The notes under the pieces: model-generated
What the model saw: only the letters and a program-made list of their open reading frames with translations
The model's database searches: none
What the model was told of the DNA's origin: nothing
NCBI RefSeq assembly: GCF_004000745.1
Contig: NZ_BILV01000007.1
Span: forward strand, 95,804 to 159,803
Length of the DNA stretch: 64,000 bases
DNA from: Paenibacillus barengoltzii NBRC 101215
GTDB lineage: Bacteria > Bacillota > Bacilli > Paenibacillales > Paenibacillaceae
Reading direction: 5' to 3'
Program-made: the position numbers and the translations under genes
Shown: positions 55,102 to 63,773 of the stretch, in pieces
Numbering within the stretch: position 1 is the stretch's first letter
Layout: each line of letters opens with the position of its first letter

Positions 55102-56605
55102 AGTCATCCTCCTTCCGTGATTGTGGGTGGTAGCGATAAGCGGTTAACGGGCGTAGGAATAAGCTGCGACGGTTCAAGTATTGATAGGAAGCCCGAATGG
55201 CGCTGTCGGCCAAATTGTCTGTTCGAAAAGGATACAGCGGCGCGAGATACGGCACCCCAAGCGATTTGAGCCGCATTAAATGTCCCATCAACATCAAGAA
55301 ACCTATAGTAATTCCAAGACCGCCCCAAAGGGCCGCTAATAAGATAAACGGAAAACGAAGCAGCCGGATCGTATTCGCCATTTTGACAATCGGAGTCGTA
55401 AAGGAAGCCAGGGCCGACAGCGCCACAATAATCAATAAAATAGTACTGGTCAATGCGGCTTGCACAGAAGCCTCACCGATAACAATACCGCCGACGATCC
55501 CAAGGGTCTGGCCGATTTTAGACGGCAGCCGTGCGCCTGCCTCCCTGAGCAAATCAATCGTGATCTCCAGAAAGATCACCTCCACGACCGGCAGAAATGG
55601 TACATGGATTCGCGACTGAATTAACGGGCCAAGAATCGTTTCAGGGAGGATCTCATAATGAAACGTCATAATCGCCACATAAATCGGTGTGGCAAACACC
55701 GAGAACACCACGCTCAGAAGTCGAATAATGCGATGGAATGACCCTAAGATCCAAGGCAAACAGTAATCCTCCGGCGACACGAAAAAACCAAGAAAATTAG
55801 CTGGGGCCGCCATGACGTAGGGAGAACCGTCCGTGAAGACAGCCACTTGCCCGGAGGTAAGGGCAAAGGTAACCCGATCGACCCGTTCGGTGGAGATAAA
55901 TAACGGGAACATGGTGTTGCTCTGATCAGCAATGATTTCTTCCAGTTGGGAGGTGTCGTACAATACTTCGTAATCGATGCTTTTCAGCCGCTGCCTCATC
56001 GTGTCGACGATCTCCGGATTTGTGACATCCTCCAAATAAGCGATAACCACTCGGGTGTTGGAGTGAGAACCGATCGTTAGGGTTTCGAAAATCAACGCCG
56101 GCGTTGCCAGCTTCTGCCTCAAGAGATGCAGATTCGTGTCCAGATTCTCCACAAAACCAACCTTCGGCCCCATGACACTGAACTCATTCTCAGTGTCGTT
56201 GCTCTGCCGTTGACCGGTTTGGGCGTTATTCAAATTCGCCAGTACATACAAGTCTTCCGCTGAATCCATGCGGAGCAAGACGTACCCTTCCATGAGTTTT
56301 GCGACAACTTCTTTCTCCGTGTTCGCAATCATCACCTCGGCAAAAGGCAACAGGTCCATCAGCTCTTCCGGTTGACCGAGCCGATCCCGATGCTCCCGAA
56401 GAGCAGGAAGCAAATAACGGGTCACCTTATCATCCGACACCAACGAACTGTAATAGGCGACTCGAATCAATCCTTCATCTTCCTCAAAGGGCGAAAACTC
56501 GTGAAAATCACTGGACTTCCGGACCTGCTCCAGGCCCGAATGCCTCTGGTTCAGCCGTTTCTCGTTATCGGAATGCTTCACAAACATCCCCTCGATTTCA
56601 ATCAT
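55091..56605 (-). CDS. GerA-type spore germination receptor subunit
   Basis: Membrane protein of 504 residues. A large N-terminal cytoplasmic region (EEDEGLIRVAYYSSLVSDDKVTRYLLP, then DRVTFALTSGQVAVFTDGSPYVMAAP) is followed by about five membrane helices containing PFLPVVEVIFLEITIDLLREAGARLPSKIGQTLGIVGGIVIGEASVQAAL, the strongest signature of the GerA family. It heads a three-gene operon in the order A, C, B. AAAGGAAA precedes the ATG at 56605. A second ATG six codons in, behind GAGGGG, is possible. Expression in the forespore under sigma-G is expected, though I see no convincing site. Confidence 0.92.
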   Translation of the reverse strand: MIEIEGMFVKHSDNEKRLNQRHSGLEQVRKSSDFHEFSPFEEDEGLIRVAYYSSLVSDDKVTRYLLPALREHRDRLGQPEELMDLLPFAEVMIANTEKEVVAKLMEGYVLLRMDSAEDLYVLANLNNAQTGQRQSNDTENEFSVMGPKVGFVENLDTNLHLLRQKLATPALIFETLTIGSHSNTRVVIAYLEDVTNPEIVDTMRQRLKSIDYEVLYDTSQLEEIIADQSNTMFPLFISTERVDRVTFALTSGQVAVFTDGSPYVMAAPANFLGFFVSPEDYCLPWILGSFHRIIRLLSVVFSVFATPIYVAIMTFHYEILPETILGPLIQSRIHVPFLPVVEVIFLEITIDLLREAGARLPSKIGQTLGIVGGIVIGEASVQAALTSTILLIIVALSALASFTTPIVKMANTIRLLRFPFILLAALWGGLGITIGFLMLMGHLMRLKSLGVPYLAPLYPFRTDNLADSAIRASYQYLNRRSLFLRPLTAYRYHPQSRKEDDYAE

Positions 56606-56819
56606 TTTCCTTTAAGATTCCGCAGCGTGGCAGGGTTTATGCAAAATAATGATTCCGTTTTCCGCTCTACACCCGCATCTTCAATGCATAAATATACAAA
56701 ATGACGTGTCCCGCGGTTTGATGGATCTGGAAATTCGCAGTATGATTAAAAAGCTGAGACTGGAAAAAAGGAGGTCGAAGGATAACAATCACCTTTTCTG
56801 GGAAAGGACGGGATGCCTG

Positions 56820-58574
56820 ATGCGTGGAAAAACCTTATTGCTGAGCCACATGAAGTCGCATTTTCCGCTGTATTTGACAGCTGCGCTATGTTTGACGGCT
56901 GCCAATGTGACGTATTCATATTTCCCGAAGGTCCTGGGGGATTTTACGGATCACCTCCAGCAAGGCGGGCTGACTAGAAGCGGAGTAGGCCGATACGCGC
57001 TGACTCTGGCTGCCATCGCCGTCGTCTATGGCCTTTGCTTTGGATTCGGTCAGTACATGAACCATCGCCTGGGGCGAATGTTCGAATTTCGGGCCCGGAA
57101 CCAATTATTTCGGCATTTTACTCAATTAAGCGAAGCGTTCTTCTCGAAACACGGAATCGGCAAACTGCTCAGCTACGTGATGAATGACGTCACCGGCGTG
57201 CGGGAGTCGATCGCTAACGGGTTGAACCAGTTAACTAATGCGTCGGTGTTGTTGATCTCCGTCATCACGATGATGATGGTCAGCGATATTCCGGCGCTTT
57301 TGATCGTGGTATGTGTCTTGCCGCTGATTGCCATCCCGTTTATCGTAAGCGGATTCGGCCCTAAGATCCGTGACAACTCGCGAAAGGTGCAGGAGTCGCT
57401 TGCGGCGATGACGGAAGCTGCGGAGGAGCAATTTGAAGGCATCAAGGTGACGAAGAGCTTCGCAATCGAAGAGATTGCCCGCGCCCGGTTTGGGCAGACT
57501 GTGGACCGCATCCTGAGCAGCCAGCTGTCGCTGGTCCGGATGAGCTCGCTGTTTCAGGTGCTGCTGCCGTTTACCGGCGCGGTTTCCATGGCGGTGGCCA
57601 TCGCTTACGGCGGCCTGCTCGTCTCGCACGGCGAGCTGTCGCTGGGTAATTTCGTGGCCTTAACCTTATATTTGCGGATGATTATGAACCCGCTGCGGCT
57701 GATCGGCAACGTGATCAACTTCATGCAGCGTGCGCGAGCTTCCCTTGACCGGCTGAACCACCTGTTGTCCATGAAGCCGGACATTTACGATGAAGCCGAT
57801 GCCCTGCCGCTGCCGGAAAATCCGCACAGCCTCGACATCGAGATCCGCGGGTTAACCTTCACCTATCCGGACGCCGCCCGCGCATCGCTGCAGGACATTC
57901 ACCTTCGGCTCAAGCCTGGAGAAACGCTGGGCATCGTGGGCCGAACCGGCAGCGGGAAAACGACGCTCGTCAAACTGCTGCTGCGGGTATACGATCCTCC
58001 CCGTGACACAGTCTTCATCGGCGGCCGCGACATCAGAAGCTTGACGCTGGAGAGCCTCCGCACCCGGATTGCCTACGTGCCGCAGGACGGCTTCCTGTTC
58101 AGCACGACGCTCCGTGACAACATCGCCTTCTTCGACCGAACCTCCGAGCTGCGCCAAGTGGAGGACGCCGCAAGGATGGCGGATCTCTATGACAACGTCG
58201 TAAAGTTCCCGAAGCGGTTCGATACCGAGCTGGGCGAACGCGGCTTAACGTTATCCGGCGGGCAGCGTCAGCGCACCAGCTTGGCCCGAGGACTGATCAA
58301 GAACGCGCCGATCCTGCTGCTTGACGACAGCGTCAGTGCGGTAGATTCCGTAACGGAGACGCGCATCCTGTCTCATCTCCGGGAAGTTCGTAAAGGAAAA
58401 ACAACGCTGATCATCGCCCACCGCATCAGTGCGGTGAAACATGCCGACCGCATCCTCGTGCTGGATGACGGGCGGATTGCCGAGCAAGGAACGCATGAGC
58501 AGCTGCTGCAAGCCGGAGGCTTGTACGCAGACCTGTATCACCTGCAGGAAGGAGAGGATTGCGATGTCAACTAA
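56820..58574 (+). CDS. ABC multidrug-type exporter half-transporter, degenerate-site subunit (BmrC-like)
   Basis: Fused TMD-NBD half-transporter of 584 residues, six membrane helices then ATPase. Walker A is GRTGSGKTT (about residue 374), signature LTLSGGQRQR, and Walker B ILLLDDS (about 497) has Asp in place of the catalytic Glu. This matches BmrC, TM287 and LmrC, the subunits forming the degenerate site. The start is set at the ATG at 56820 from family length. Its SD (AAAGGA) is about 12 bases away, and an open upstream extension to 56649 is not supported. It overlaps the partner gene by 11 bases. Confidence 0.9.
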   Translation: MRGKTLLLSHMKSHFPLYLTAALCLTAANVTYSYFPKVLGDFTDHLQQGGLTRSGVGRYALTLAAIAVVYGLCFGFGQYMNHRLGRMFEFRARNQLFRHFTQLSEAFFSKHGIGKLLSYVMNDVTGVRESIANGLNQLTNASVLLISVITMMMVSDIPALLIVVCVLPLIAIPFIVSGFGPKIRDNSRKVQESLAAMTEAAEEQFEGIKVTKSFAIEEIARARFGQTVDRILSSQLSLVRMSSLFQVLLPFTGAVSMAVAIAYGGLLVSHGELSLGNFVALTLYLRMIMNPLRLIGNVINFMQRARASLDRLNHLLSMKPDIYDEADALPLPENPHSLDIEIRGLTFTYPDAARASLQDIHLRLKPGETLGIVGRTGSGKTTLVKLLLRVYDPPRDTVFIGGRDIRSLTLESLRTRIAYVPQDGFLFSTTLRDNIAFFDRTSELRQVEDAARMADLYDNVVKFPKRFDTELGERGLTLSGGQRQRTSLARGLIKNAPILLLDDSVSAVDSVTETRILSHLREVRKGKTTLIIAHRISAVKHADRILVLDDGRIAEQGTHEQLLQAGGLYADLYHLQEGEDCDVN

Positions 58575-60399
58575 TTCCGAAGCAGCCGACACCCGCAGGA
58601 AATACGAGGTCACTCCGGAGCAACGGAGGAAGGCGTTTGCCGCCCTGCTCACCTATGCCAAACCACACCGAAAGGCGTTCATCGCCGTGTTTGGTTTTGC
58701 CTTTCTGGCCATTTCCGCCGACCTGCTGCAGCCGTTCCTGATCAAATATGCCATCGATGAGAAGGTGCTGTTTGGTGCACACGGCCCCAGCATCCTGCTT
58801 AGCCTCGCTTTGGCCTACCTTGCGCTTGAGGCAGTCAGCGGCGTGTTCTCCTATTGGCAGGCGAATCTACTGCAACGGGCCGGGCAAAGCATCGTTGCCT
58901 TGCTGCGCAAAGATCTGTTTAAGCAGATCACCCGGCAGTCGATGTCTTTCTTCGACCGCAATTCAGCTGGCGGCCTTGTCACAAATGAGTCCAGTGATAC
59001 GGAGACGATCAACCAGTTTTTTACCCAGGTGTTGTTAAGTCTGGTCCGCGACGGATTATCGCTGATCCTCGTTGTTGTCTTTATGTTTGCGTTGGACGTC
59101 CAGCTGGCCTTATATTGCCTAATTCTTTTTCCGATCATCACGGCCATTGCCATCGCCTTCCGTAAATATTTGCGCACCAGCTATCAGCGAGCCCGCTCGC
59201 TGTTGTCCCGGCTCATCGCGTTTACAGCGGAAAATCTGAGCGGGATGAGTCTGATTCAGTCGTTCCATCAGGAAGGGGAGCAAACGTCCCGCTTCAGGGA
59301 CCGGAACACCGCCTATTTAAAAGCGAATCTGCGGGAAGTTCAGGCCACCGTCCTGTTTAACCGTTCCTTCGACGTGCTTGGCAATTTGTCGGTGGCCTTC
59401 GTCGTTTGGATCGGCGGCTTCGCGGTGCTGGGCCATCGCATCGAATTTGGCGTGCTGTATGCCTTCATCAGCTATATCCGCCAATTCTTTCAGCCGATCA
59501 ACCAAATTACCCAACAATGGAACACGCTGCAGTCCACCATCGTGTCGGTGGACCGGCTGTGGCGAATCTTCTCCGCCGAGCCGGAGGTACAAGACCCTGC
59601 GCCGGAGAAAACCAAAGCGTTGCTGGCCCATACGGTACGCGGGCGGATCGATTTCAATCGCATCCGCTTCTCATACACAGAGGGCCAGGAAGTGCTGCAT
59701 GGCCTCGACCTTCATGTGCGAGCAGGAGAATTCATCGGCATCGTAGGCACGACCGGCGCAGGCAAGAGCTCCTTGGTAAACCTGCTGACGCGGTTCTATG
59801 ATGTAGACGAAGGCAGCGTCGAAATCGACGGCACGGATATCCGCCGGCTTCCGCAGGCCTCGCTGCATCGCATCGTCGGACTGGTGCAGCAGGACCCGTT
59901 CCTGTTCGCCGGGTCCATTATTGACAACGTCCGCCTCTTCCGCGAGGACATCAGCCGCGACGAAGTGATCGACGCCTGCCGGCGCATCGGCGCCGAGCCA
60001 ATGATCACGCGGCTGAAGGACGGCTACGACACCCTGCTGTCCAATCGGGGCAGCGGGCTGTCTGCCGGTGAGCGCCAGCTGATCTCCTTCGCCCGGATCC
60101 TGGTCTTCCAGCCCAAAATCCTCATCCTCGATGAGGCGACGGCGAATCTGGATTCCCAAACCGAGCTGATGATCCAGAACGCGTTAAGCGTAGTGTCCGC
60201 CGGCCGGACAACGCTGGTCATCGCGCACCGCCTGTCCACCGTTCAGCACGCGGACCGCATCCTCGTGATCCAGAGCGGCCGGATCGCCGAGCAGGGCACG
60301 CATGAAACGTTGCTGGCCCGCGGCGGCTACTATGCGGAGCTGGTACGCCACTCACGGCAAGGTCGTGCGGAGCTGAGGCAGCTGGCACCGCGCAGGTAA
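58564..60399 (+). CDS. ABC multidrug-type exporter half-transporter, catalytic subunit (BmrD-like)
   Basis: Half-transporter of 611 residues with six membrane helices (including FIAVFGFAFLAISADLLQPF) and an ATPase domain. Walker A GTTGAGKSS (about residue 394), Walker B ILILDEA with the catalytic Glu, but signature LSAGERQ instead of LSGGQ. These are the reciprocal deviations expected of the partner of the preceding gene in a heterodimer with one consensus and one degenerate ATP site. The start lies inside the end of the upstream gene behind GGAGAGG. Exports drugs or lipids, substrate unknown. Confidence 0.92.
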   Translation: MSTNSEAADTRRKYEVTPEQRRKAFAALLTYAKPHRKAFIAVFGFAFLAISADLLQPFLIKYAIDEKVLFGAHGPSILLSLALAYLALEAVSGVFSYWQANLLQRAGQSIVALLRKDLFKQITRQSMSFFDRNSAGGLVTNESSDTETINQFFTQVLLSLVRDGLSLILVVVFMFALDVQLALYCLILFPIITAIAIAFRKYLRTSYQRARSLLSRLIAFTAENLSGMSLIQSFHQEGEQTSRFRDRNTAYLKANLREVQATVLFNRSFDVLGNLSVAFVVWIGGFAVLGHRIEFGVLYAFISYIRQFFQPINQITQQWNTLQSTIVSVDRLWRIFSAEPEVQDPAPEKTKALLAHTVRGRIDFNRIRFSYTEGQEVLHGLDLHVRAGEFIGIVGTTGAGKSSLVNLLTRFYDVDEGSVEIDGTDIRRLPQASLHRIVGLVQQDPFLFAGSIIDNVRLFREDISRDEVIDACRRIGAEPMITRLKDGYDTLLSNRGSGLSAGERQLISFARILVFQPKILILDEATANLDSQTELMIQNALSVVSAGRTTLVIAHRLSTVQHADRILVIQSGRIAEQGTHETLLARGGYYAELVRHSRQGRAELRQLAPRR

Positions 60400-60417
60400 G
60401 TCTGTCAAGTATAAGGA

Positions 60418-60449
60418 CTGGTCTGAATGAATCGGACCAGCCCTTTTTT
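60418..60449 (+). terminator. rho-independent terminator of ABC exporter operon
   Basis: CTGGTC pairs with GACCAG (60418-60423, 60435-60440), followed by CCCTTTTTT. Confidence 0.85.
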
Positions 60450-60521
60450 GATAAACCGCACCTCCCCACCTGGTTCGCAATACTATAGTTGTAAAGTCTA
60501 TCTTAGGTGGGTGACCTGGAG

Positions 60522-61193
60522 ATGATATACACCGCACTTGGGGATTCCATCACGTATGGTGATAACGCGACCTCGCCGCGGCTGGCCTATCCTCAGTTAA
60601 TCGTATCGGAGAATAATCGCTCTACCCCCCGGCCCATCCGGGGTTATGTATTAGCCCGGTCCGGTTGGACCAGCGGCAATCTGCTGGATGCCGTACTGCG
60701 GCAAGGCTCGGACATGATTAAACAGTCCTCGGTTGTATCGGTCTGGATTGGGGGCGTCGATTTAGCCAATTCGGCGATTGACCCGCTGGTGAATGGCGGA
60801 CCGTTTCCGAATATGGAGATCCTCTTCCAGTTTCGCAGAAATTTAAGCACCCTTCTGGGCCATATCCGCAAAATTAGCTCCGCCCGGATCGTATGCTGCA
60901 CCCAATACAACCCGTTCCCGGGCAACTCACTTGCCATCGAGTGGATCAGTCGTCTTAACGAGACGACCCACGGCATCGCGGCCTCTTACGGAGCCAAGGT
61001 GGCACCCGCACACAGATGGTTTGAAGGGAAGCAAGCCGAACTGATCGACGGGTATCGAGGCGGCCAATTGGAGGACCTCCTCGGCGGTACGCTGCCGATT
61101 CATCCGAACAATCAGGGACACCGGGTGATTGCGAACGGACTTGCGCCCTACCTTTTTCCTAAAACCAGCGTATCTTCCAAGAAAAAAAAATAG
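60522..61193 (+). CDS. SGNH/GDSL-family hydrolase with altered catalytic blocks
   Basis: Protein of 223 residues. Block I is TALGDSITYG with the Ser at residue 9. Block III usually reads GxND, but here WIGGVDLAN replaces the Asn. The final block, usually DxxH, is GTLPIHPNNQGHRVIA: the His is kept but the Asp three positions before it is Leu. Such changes weaken or alter the usual esterase mechanism. No signal peptide. The C-terminus ends in a run of Lys codons that is also the T-run of the opposite-strand terminator. The start could also be the GTG at 60507. Substrate unknown. Confidence 0.82.
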   Translation: MIYTALGDSITYGDNATSPRLAYPQLIVSENNRSTPRPIRGYVLARSGWTSGNLLDAVLRQGSDMIKQSSVVSVWIGGVDLANSAIDPLVNGGPFPNMEILFQFRRNLSTLLGHIRKISSARIVCCTQYNPFPGNSLAIEWISRLNETTHGIAASYGAKVAPAHRWFEGKQAELIDGYRGGQLEDLLGGTLPIHPNNQGHRVIANGLAPYLFPKTSVSSKKKK

Positions 61194-61217
61194 CCGGGAT
61201 GCTCTCACATCCCGGAC
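61184..61217 (-). terminator. terminator after DUF378 gene
   Basis: On the minus strand CCGGGATG-tgagag-CATCCCGG is followed by CTATTTTTTTTT. The T-run overlaps the last codons of the convergent SGNH gene. Confidence 0.82.
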
Positions 61218-61247
61218 CTTCCCGCATACTTCCACGGATTCCCCAGC

Positions 61248-61460
61248 TTATCTGGCGACTTCATCATTCGTGACATCGTTGAAGAACTTAAACGCGTAGA
61301 TGGCGCTAATGCCGACAAGCGTGTAAATGATCCGCGACATGGTCGAGTCTTGCCCGCCAAAAATGCCTGCCACTAAGTCATATTGAAAGAGCCCCACCAA
61401 CAGCCAGTTTAATCCGCCCACAATCAGTAATGCGAGCGCTATTGCGTTTAATGTTTTCAT
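61248..61460 (-). CDS. DUF378 small membrane protein
   Basis: Protein of 70 residues with two membrane helices: IALALLIVGGLNWLLVGLFQYDLVAGIFGG followed by SRIIYTLVGISAIYAF. The first helix with GGLNWLLVG and the pattern D-L-V-A-G-I-F-G-G is diagnostic for DUF378, widespread in Firmicutes and of unknown function (YuzA-like). The ATG follows an AGGAGTTGG motif. Single gene with its own terminator. Confidence 0.9.
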   Translation of the reverse strand: MKTLNAIALALLIVGGLNWLLVGLFQYDLVAGIFGGQDSTMSRIIYTLVGISAIYAFKFFNDVTNDEVAR

Positions 61461-61659
61461 TCCGGGCCAACTCCTCGGTCGAAATTTTTTTATTCATTAG
61501 TTAAATTTCCAAGTTGCCCAAAATTTATGCAGATTCCGGCAAATATCACGAAACGGGCTAGAAATTGAGGAACAAGCACAGGCATCGAACCCATTTCGGA
61601 AGTAAGATATATCGAGGAAAACGTCTAGCGTAAAAACTAAGCACCGAGGTGATCCTTGC

Positions 61660-62358
61660 ATGGCAAGTTCGGCAAACATTCGCAAACGTGCGAAACAGCT
61701 GAAGGGCCAGCCGGTTCGCGTGGAATTGCACGACGGGCGTTCTTATATCGGATGGATCGCCGGGCTGGATGCGAACGGCCTGGTTCTCTCCGTACCCCCG
61801 CGCGGCAAGAAGAAAATGAAGAAGAAGAAGGCAGCCCACAGCAAAAAAGCACGCTCATCGGCTATCCAGCAGCCATTGGACAGCGGCCTCCCAAGAGATC
61901 CCCGTTTCGCCCAGGGCATCCGTCCCGACGTCGGCTGGGGGCTAGGCGGTGTGCCTATGGGATATGGTCCTGGCCCAGGCGGCAATTGGGGAAGACCCCG
62001 GGAACTGGGCTATTACGGAAACTTGAACGGAGGATGGGGAAGACCTCAAGGTTATTATGGCTTTAGCGGAATGCCAGGAAGACCCGGACCCAGACCCTTT
62101 GGCTATGGCTTCGCTGGAGGGCCAGGGCGTCCGCGGAGACCCGGGCTGTTTGGCTTTGGCGGATCAAGCGGAAGCGAGGGCTCCGGCGGAACGCAGGAGC
62201 AGAACACGGAGACCTCTCCTTCGGAAAGACCCCGCCGGCCAGCCATTCTCGGAATGGTGCAAAAAGTGCAAAAATACATGCCCCTGATGAAGATGGGCTA
62301 TAACGCCATCAAATCGATTATCCCGTTATTTAACGGCATCAAAGCCTTGATGGTCTGA
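61660..62358 (+). CDS. Gly/Arg/Pro-rich protein with N-terminal Sm-like motif
   Basis: Protein of 232 residues, family not recognised. Residues 12-45 (KQLKGQPVRVELHDGRSYIGWIAGLD, then NGLVLSVPP) look like a small Sm-type beta barrel. A Lys-rich stretch follows, then a long Gly/Pro/Tyr/Arg low-complexity region (about 90-180) with recurring GRPxG and GYGF-like patterns, and finally an alpha-helical Met/Lys-rich end (MVQKVQKYMPLMKMGYNAIK). GAGGTGATCC precedes the ATG by about 5 bases. The core motif DGRxYxGxIxGxD followed by LxVP is shared with the coat-like protein at 34590. Spore-coat or RNA-binding roles are both conceivable. Confidence 0.72.
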   Translation: MASSANIRKRAKQLKGQPVRVELHDGRSYIGWIAGLDANGLVLSVPPRGKKKMKKKKAAHSKKARSSAIQQPLDSGLPRDPRFAQGIRPDVGWGLGGVPMGYGPGPGGNWGRPRELGYYGNLNGGWGRPQGYYGFSGMPGRPGPRPFGYGFAGGPGRPRRPGLFGFGGSSGSEGSGGTQEQNTETSPSERPRRPAILGMVQKVQKYMPLMKMGYNAIKSIIPLFNGIKALMV

Positions 62359-62382
62359 CCTATTAGGAATGGCTCCAAACAA

Positions 62383-62411
62383 CAAAGAGACGCAAATCCT
62401 GCGTCTCTTTG
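62383..62411. terminator. bidirectional terminator
   Basis: CAAAGAGACGCA pairs perfectly with TGCGTCTCTTTG between the Gly-rich protein gene and the convergent small membrane protein gene. Confidence 0.85.
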
Positions 62412-62415
62412 TCTA

Positions 62416-62604
62416 TTACTTGCGGCGGTTCTTCGAAAATCGGGTATACACGATCAAAGCGGCGAGCATCATCGCCACGAATCCGATATTCCCGGCAGCT
62501 TCAGTCGACATTCCAAACAAGATGCAAAGGTTCGTCACCAAACCGTTGGTCAGCAGCGCGATCAAGATCAAAAATACCGGCCGCCACAAGTTATATCCTC
62601 TCAT
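62416..62604 (-). CDS. small two-helix membrane protein
   Basis: Protein of 62 residues with two membrane helices (FLILIALLTNGLVTNLCILFG and GNIGFVAMMLAALIVYTRF) and a basic C-terminus SKNRRK. The ATG at 62604 lies 9 bases after AGGAG. The longer frame to 62634 adds ten polar residues upstream of that site. Not recognised. The SD and own terminator support a real gene. Confidence 0.65.
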   Translation of the reverse strand: MRGYNLWRPVFLILIALLTNGLVTNLCILFGMSTEAAGNIGFVAMMLAALIVYTRFSKNRRK

Positions 62605-62733
62605 ACCGCGACACTCCTGCCCCTTTATTTTCAACGAATCTATGATTTCATGTTAGTAGCATTTTACCATAAGTAGAGAGCGTTTGCATTTTTGCGGTTA
62701 TTTCCTTCCAACTCTCATTGGTAAGTTTTTTCA

Positions 62734-62764
62734 TAGACACTCCCCGCCGAATGATTTGTATAAT
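62734..62764 (+). promoter_or_regulatory. candidate promoter of EamA transporter
   Basis: TATAAT (62759-62764) with TAGACA (62734-62739) at a long spacing of 19 bases. Confidence 0.45.
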
Positions 62765-62800
62765 CAGTAAGATTGCTATTTTCTTGGAAGGAGCATAGAT

Positions 62801-63709
62801 ATGTGGTTTCTATTTGCACTACTGACGTCTCTAGCGTGGGGGAGTGCCGATCTATTCTATAAAAAAGGCAGCGACAGCAAAGACCCGTTCAGTCATCTGA
62901 AGATCGTCGTTATGGTAGGTCTGGTGATGGGGATTCACGGCACGGCGTACCTGTTGATCGAAGGGCTGTCCTTTGATCCATTCGATATGATTCGCTATTT
63001 GCCGGTATCGGCGCTGTACATTCTATCGATGGCGATCGGCTATTTCGGGCTCCGGTACATTGAGCTCTCTATCGCTTCGCCGGTGCAGAACTCATCCGGG
63101 GCGGTGACCGCGATTCTCCTGTATTTGTTCTTCCCTCATGATCTCGGATGGATGGACATTGCAGGGGTAGCGATCATTACCTTCGGCGTGGTGGGGCTGG
63201 CGATTTTGGAGAAACAAGAAGAGCGAATAGCCCTGAAGACGGGGACAGATCACCTCAACGCCAAATATCAAATCGGCGTGATGGCGATCACCTTCCCGCT
63301 GCTGTACTGCCTGCTTGACGGCTTAGGCACGTTTGCTGACGGCATTTATCTGGACGAGCTGAAGCTGATTGGTGAGGATGCCGCGCTTCTGGCTTACGAG
63401 TTCACGTTTTTCCTGTGTGCAGCGGTGGTTTATATTTACTTGGTTGCAGTCAAAAAACAGCGGTTCAACCTCTGGACCGAACGCGTCAAAGGCGTAGCTG
63501 CAATTTTCGAGACGACCGGCCAGTTCTTCTACGTCTTCGCCATGGCCAGCAACGCCATCGTTGCAGCCCCGCTGATCGCTTCGTACAGCGTCTTCTCGGT
63601 GATTTTGTCCCGCCTGTTCCTTAAAGAACGGCTCAGCCGGTTGCAATATGCAGTCATCGTACTCGTGCTGGCGGGGATCGCCTTGCTTGGCTTGGCGGAC
63701 GAGCTGTAG
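62801..63709 (+). CDS. EamA/DMT-superfamily transporter
   Basis: Membrane protein of 302 residues with about ten helices arranged as two EamA repeats. The first opens with FALLTSLAWGSADLFYKKG and ends near GLAILEKQEE. The second ends with SYSVFSVILSRLFLKERLSRLQYAVIVLVLAGIALLGL, a typical EamA closing motif. The DMT superfamily moves metabolites or amino acids, mostly outward. The substrate is unknown. AAGGAGC precedes the ATG. Single gene. Confidence 0.9.
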   Translation: MWFLFALLTSLAWGSADLFYKKGSDSKDPFSHLKIVVMVGLVMGIHGTAYLLIEGLSFDPFDMIRYLPVSALYILSMAIGYFGLRYIELSIASPVQNSSGAVTAILLYLFFPHDLGWMDIAGVAIITFGVVGLAILEKQEERIALKTGTDHLNAKYQIGVMAITFPLLYCLLDGLGTFADGIYLDELKLIGEDAALLAYEFTFFLCAAVVYIYLVAVKKQRFNLWTERVKGVAAIFETTGQFFYVFAMASNAIVAAPLIASYSVFSVILSRLFLKERLSRLQYAVIVLVLAGIALLGLADEL

Positions 63710-63773
63710 GGTGAGGCGCGGGACCTCGGCAAGGCGAGCATCGGGCCGAGTGAGGGGCTGAGTGAGGGGCCGC

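Noticed and set aside
56606..56660. Sigma-G promoter before gerA (GCATAA with AATCTTA)
   Set aside because: The -10 would lie so close to the start codon that the ribosome-binding site would not be transcribed.
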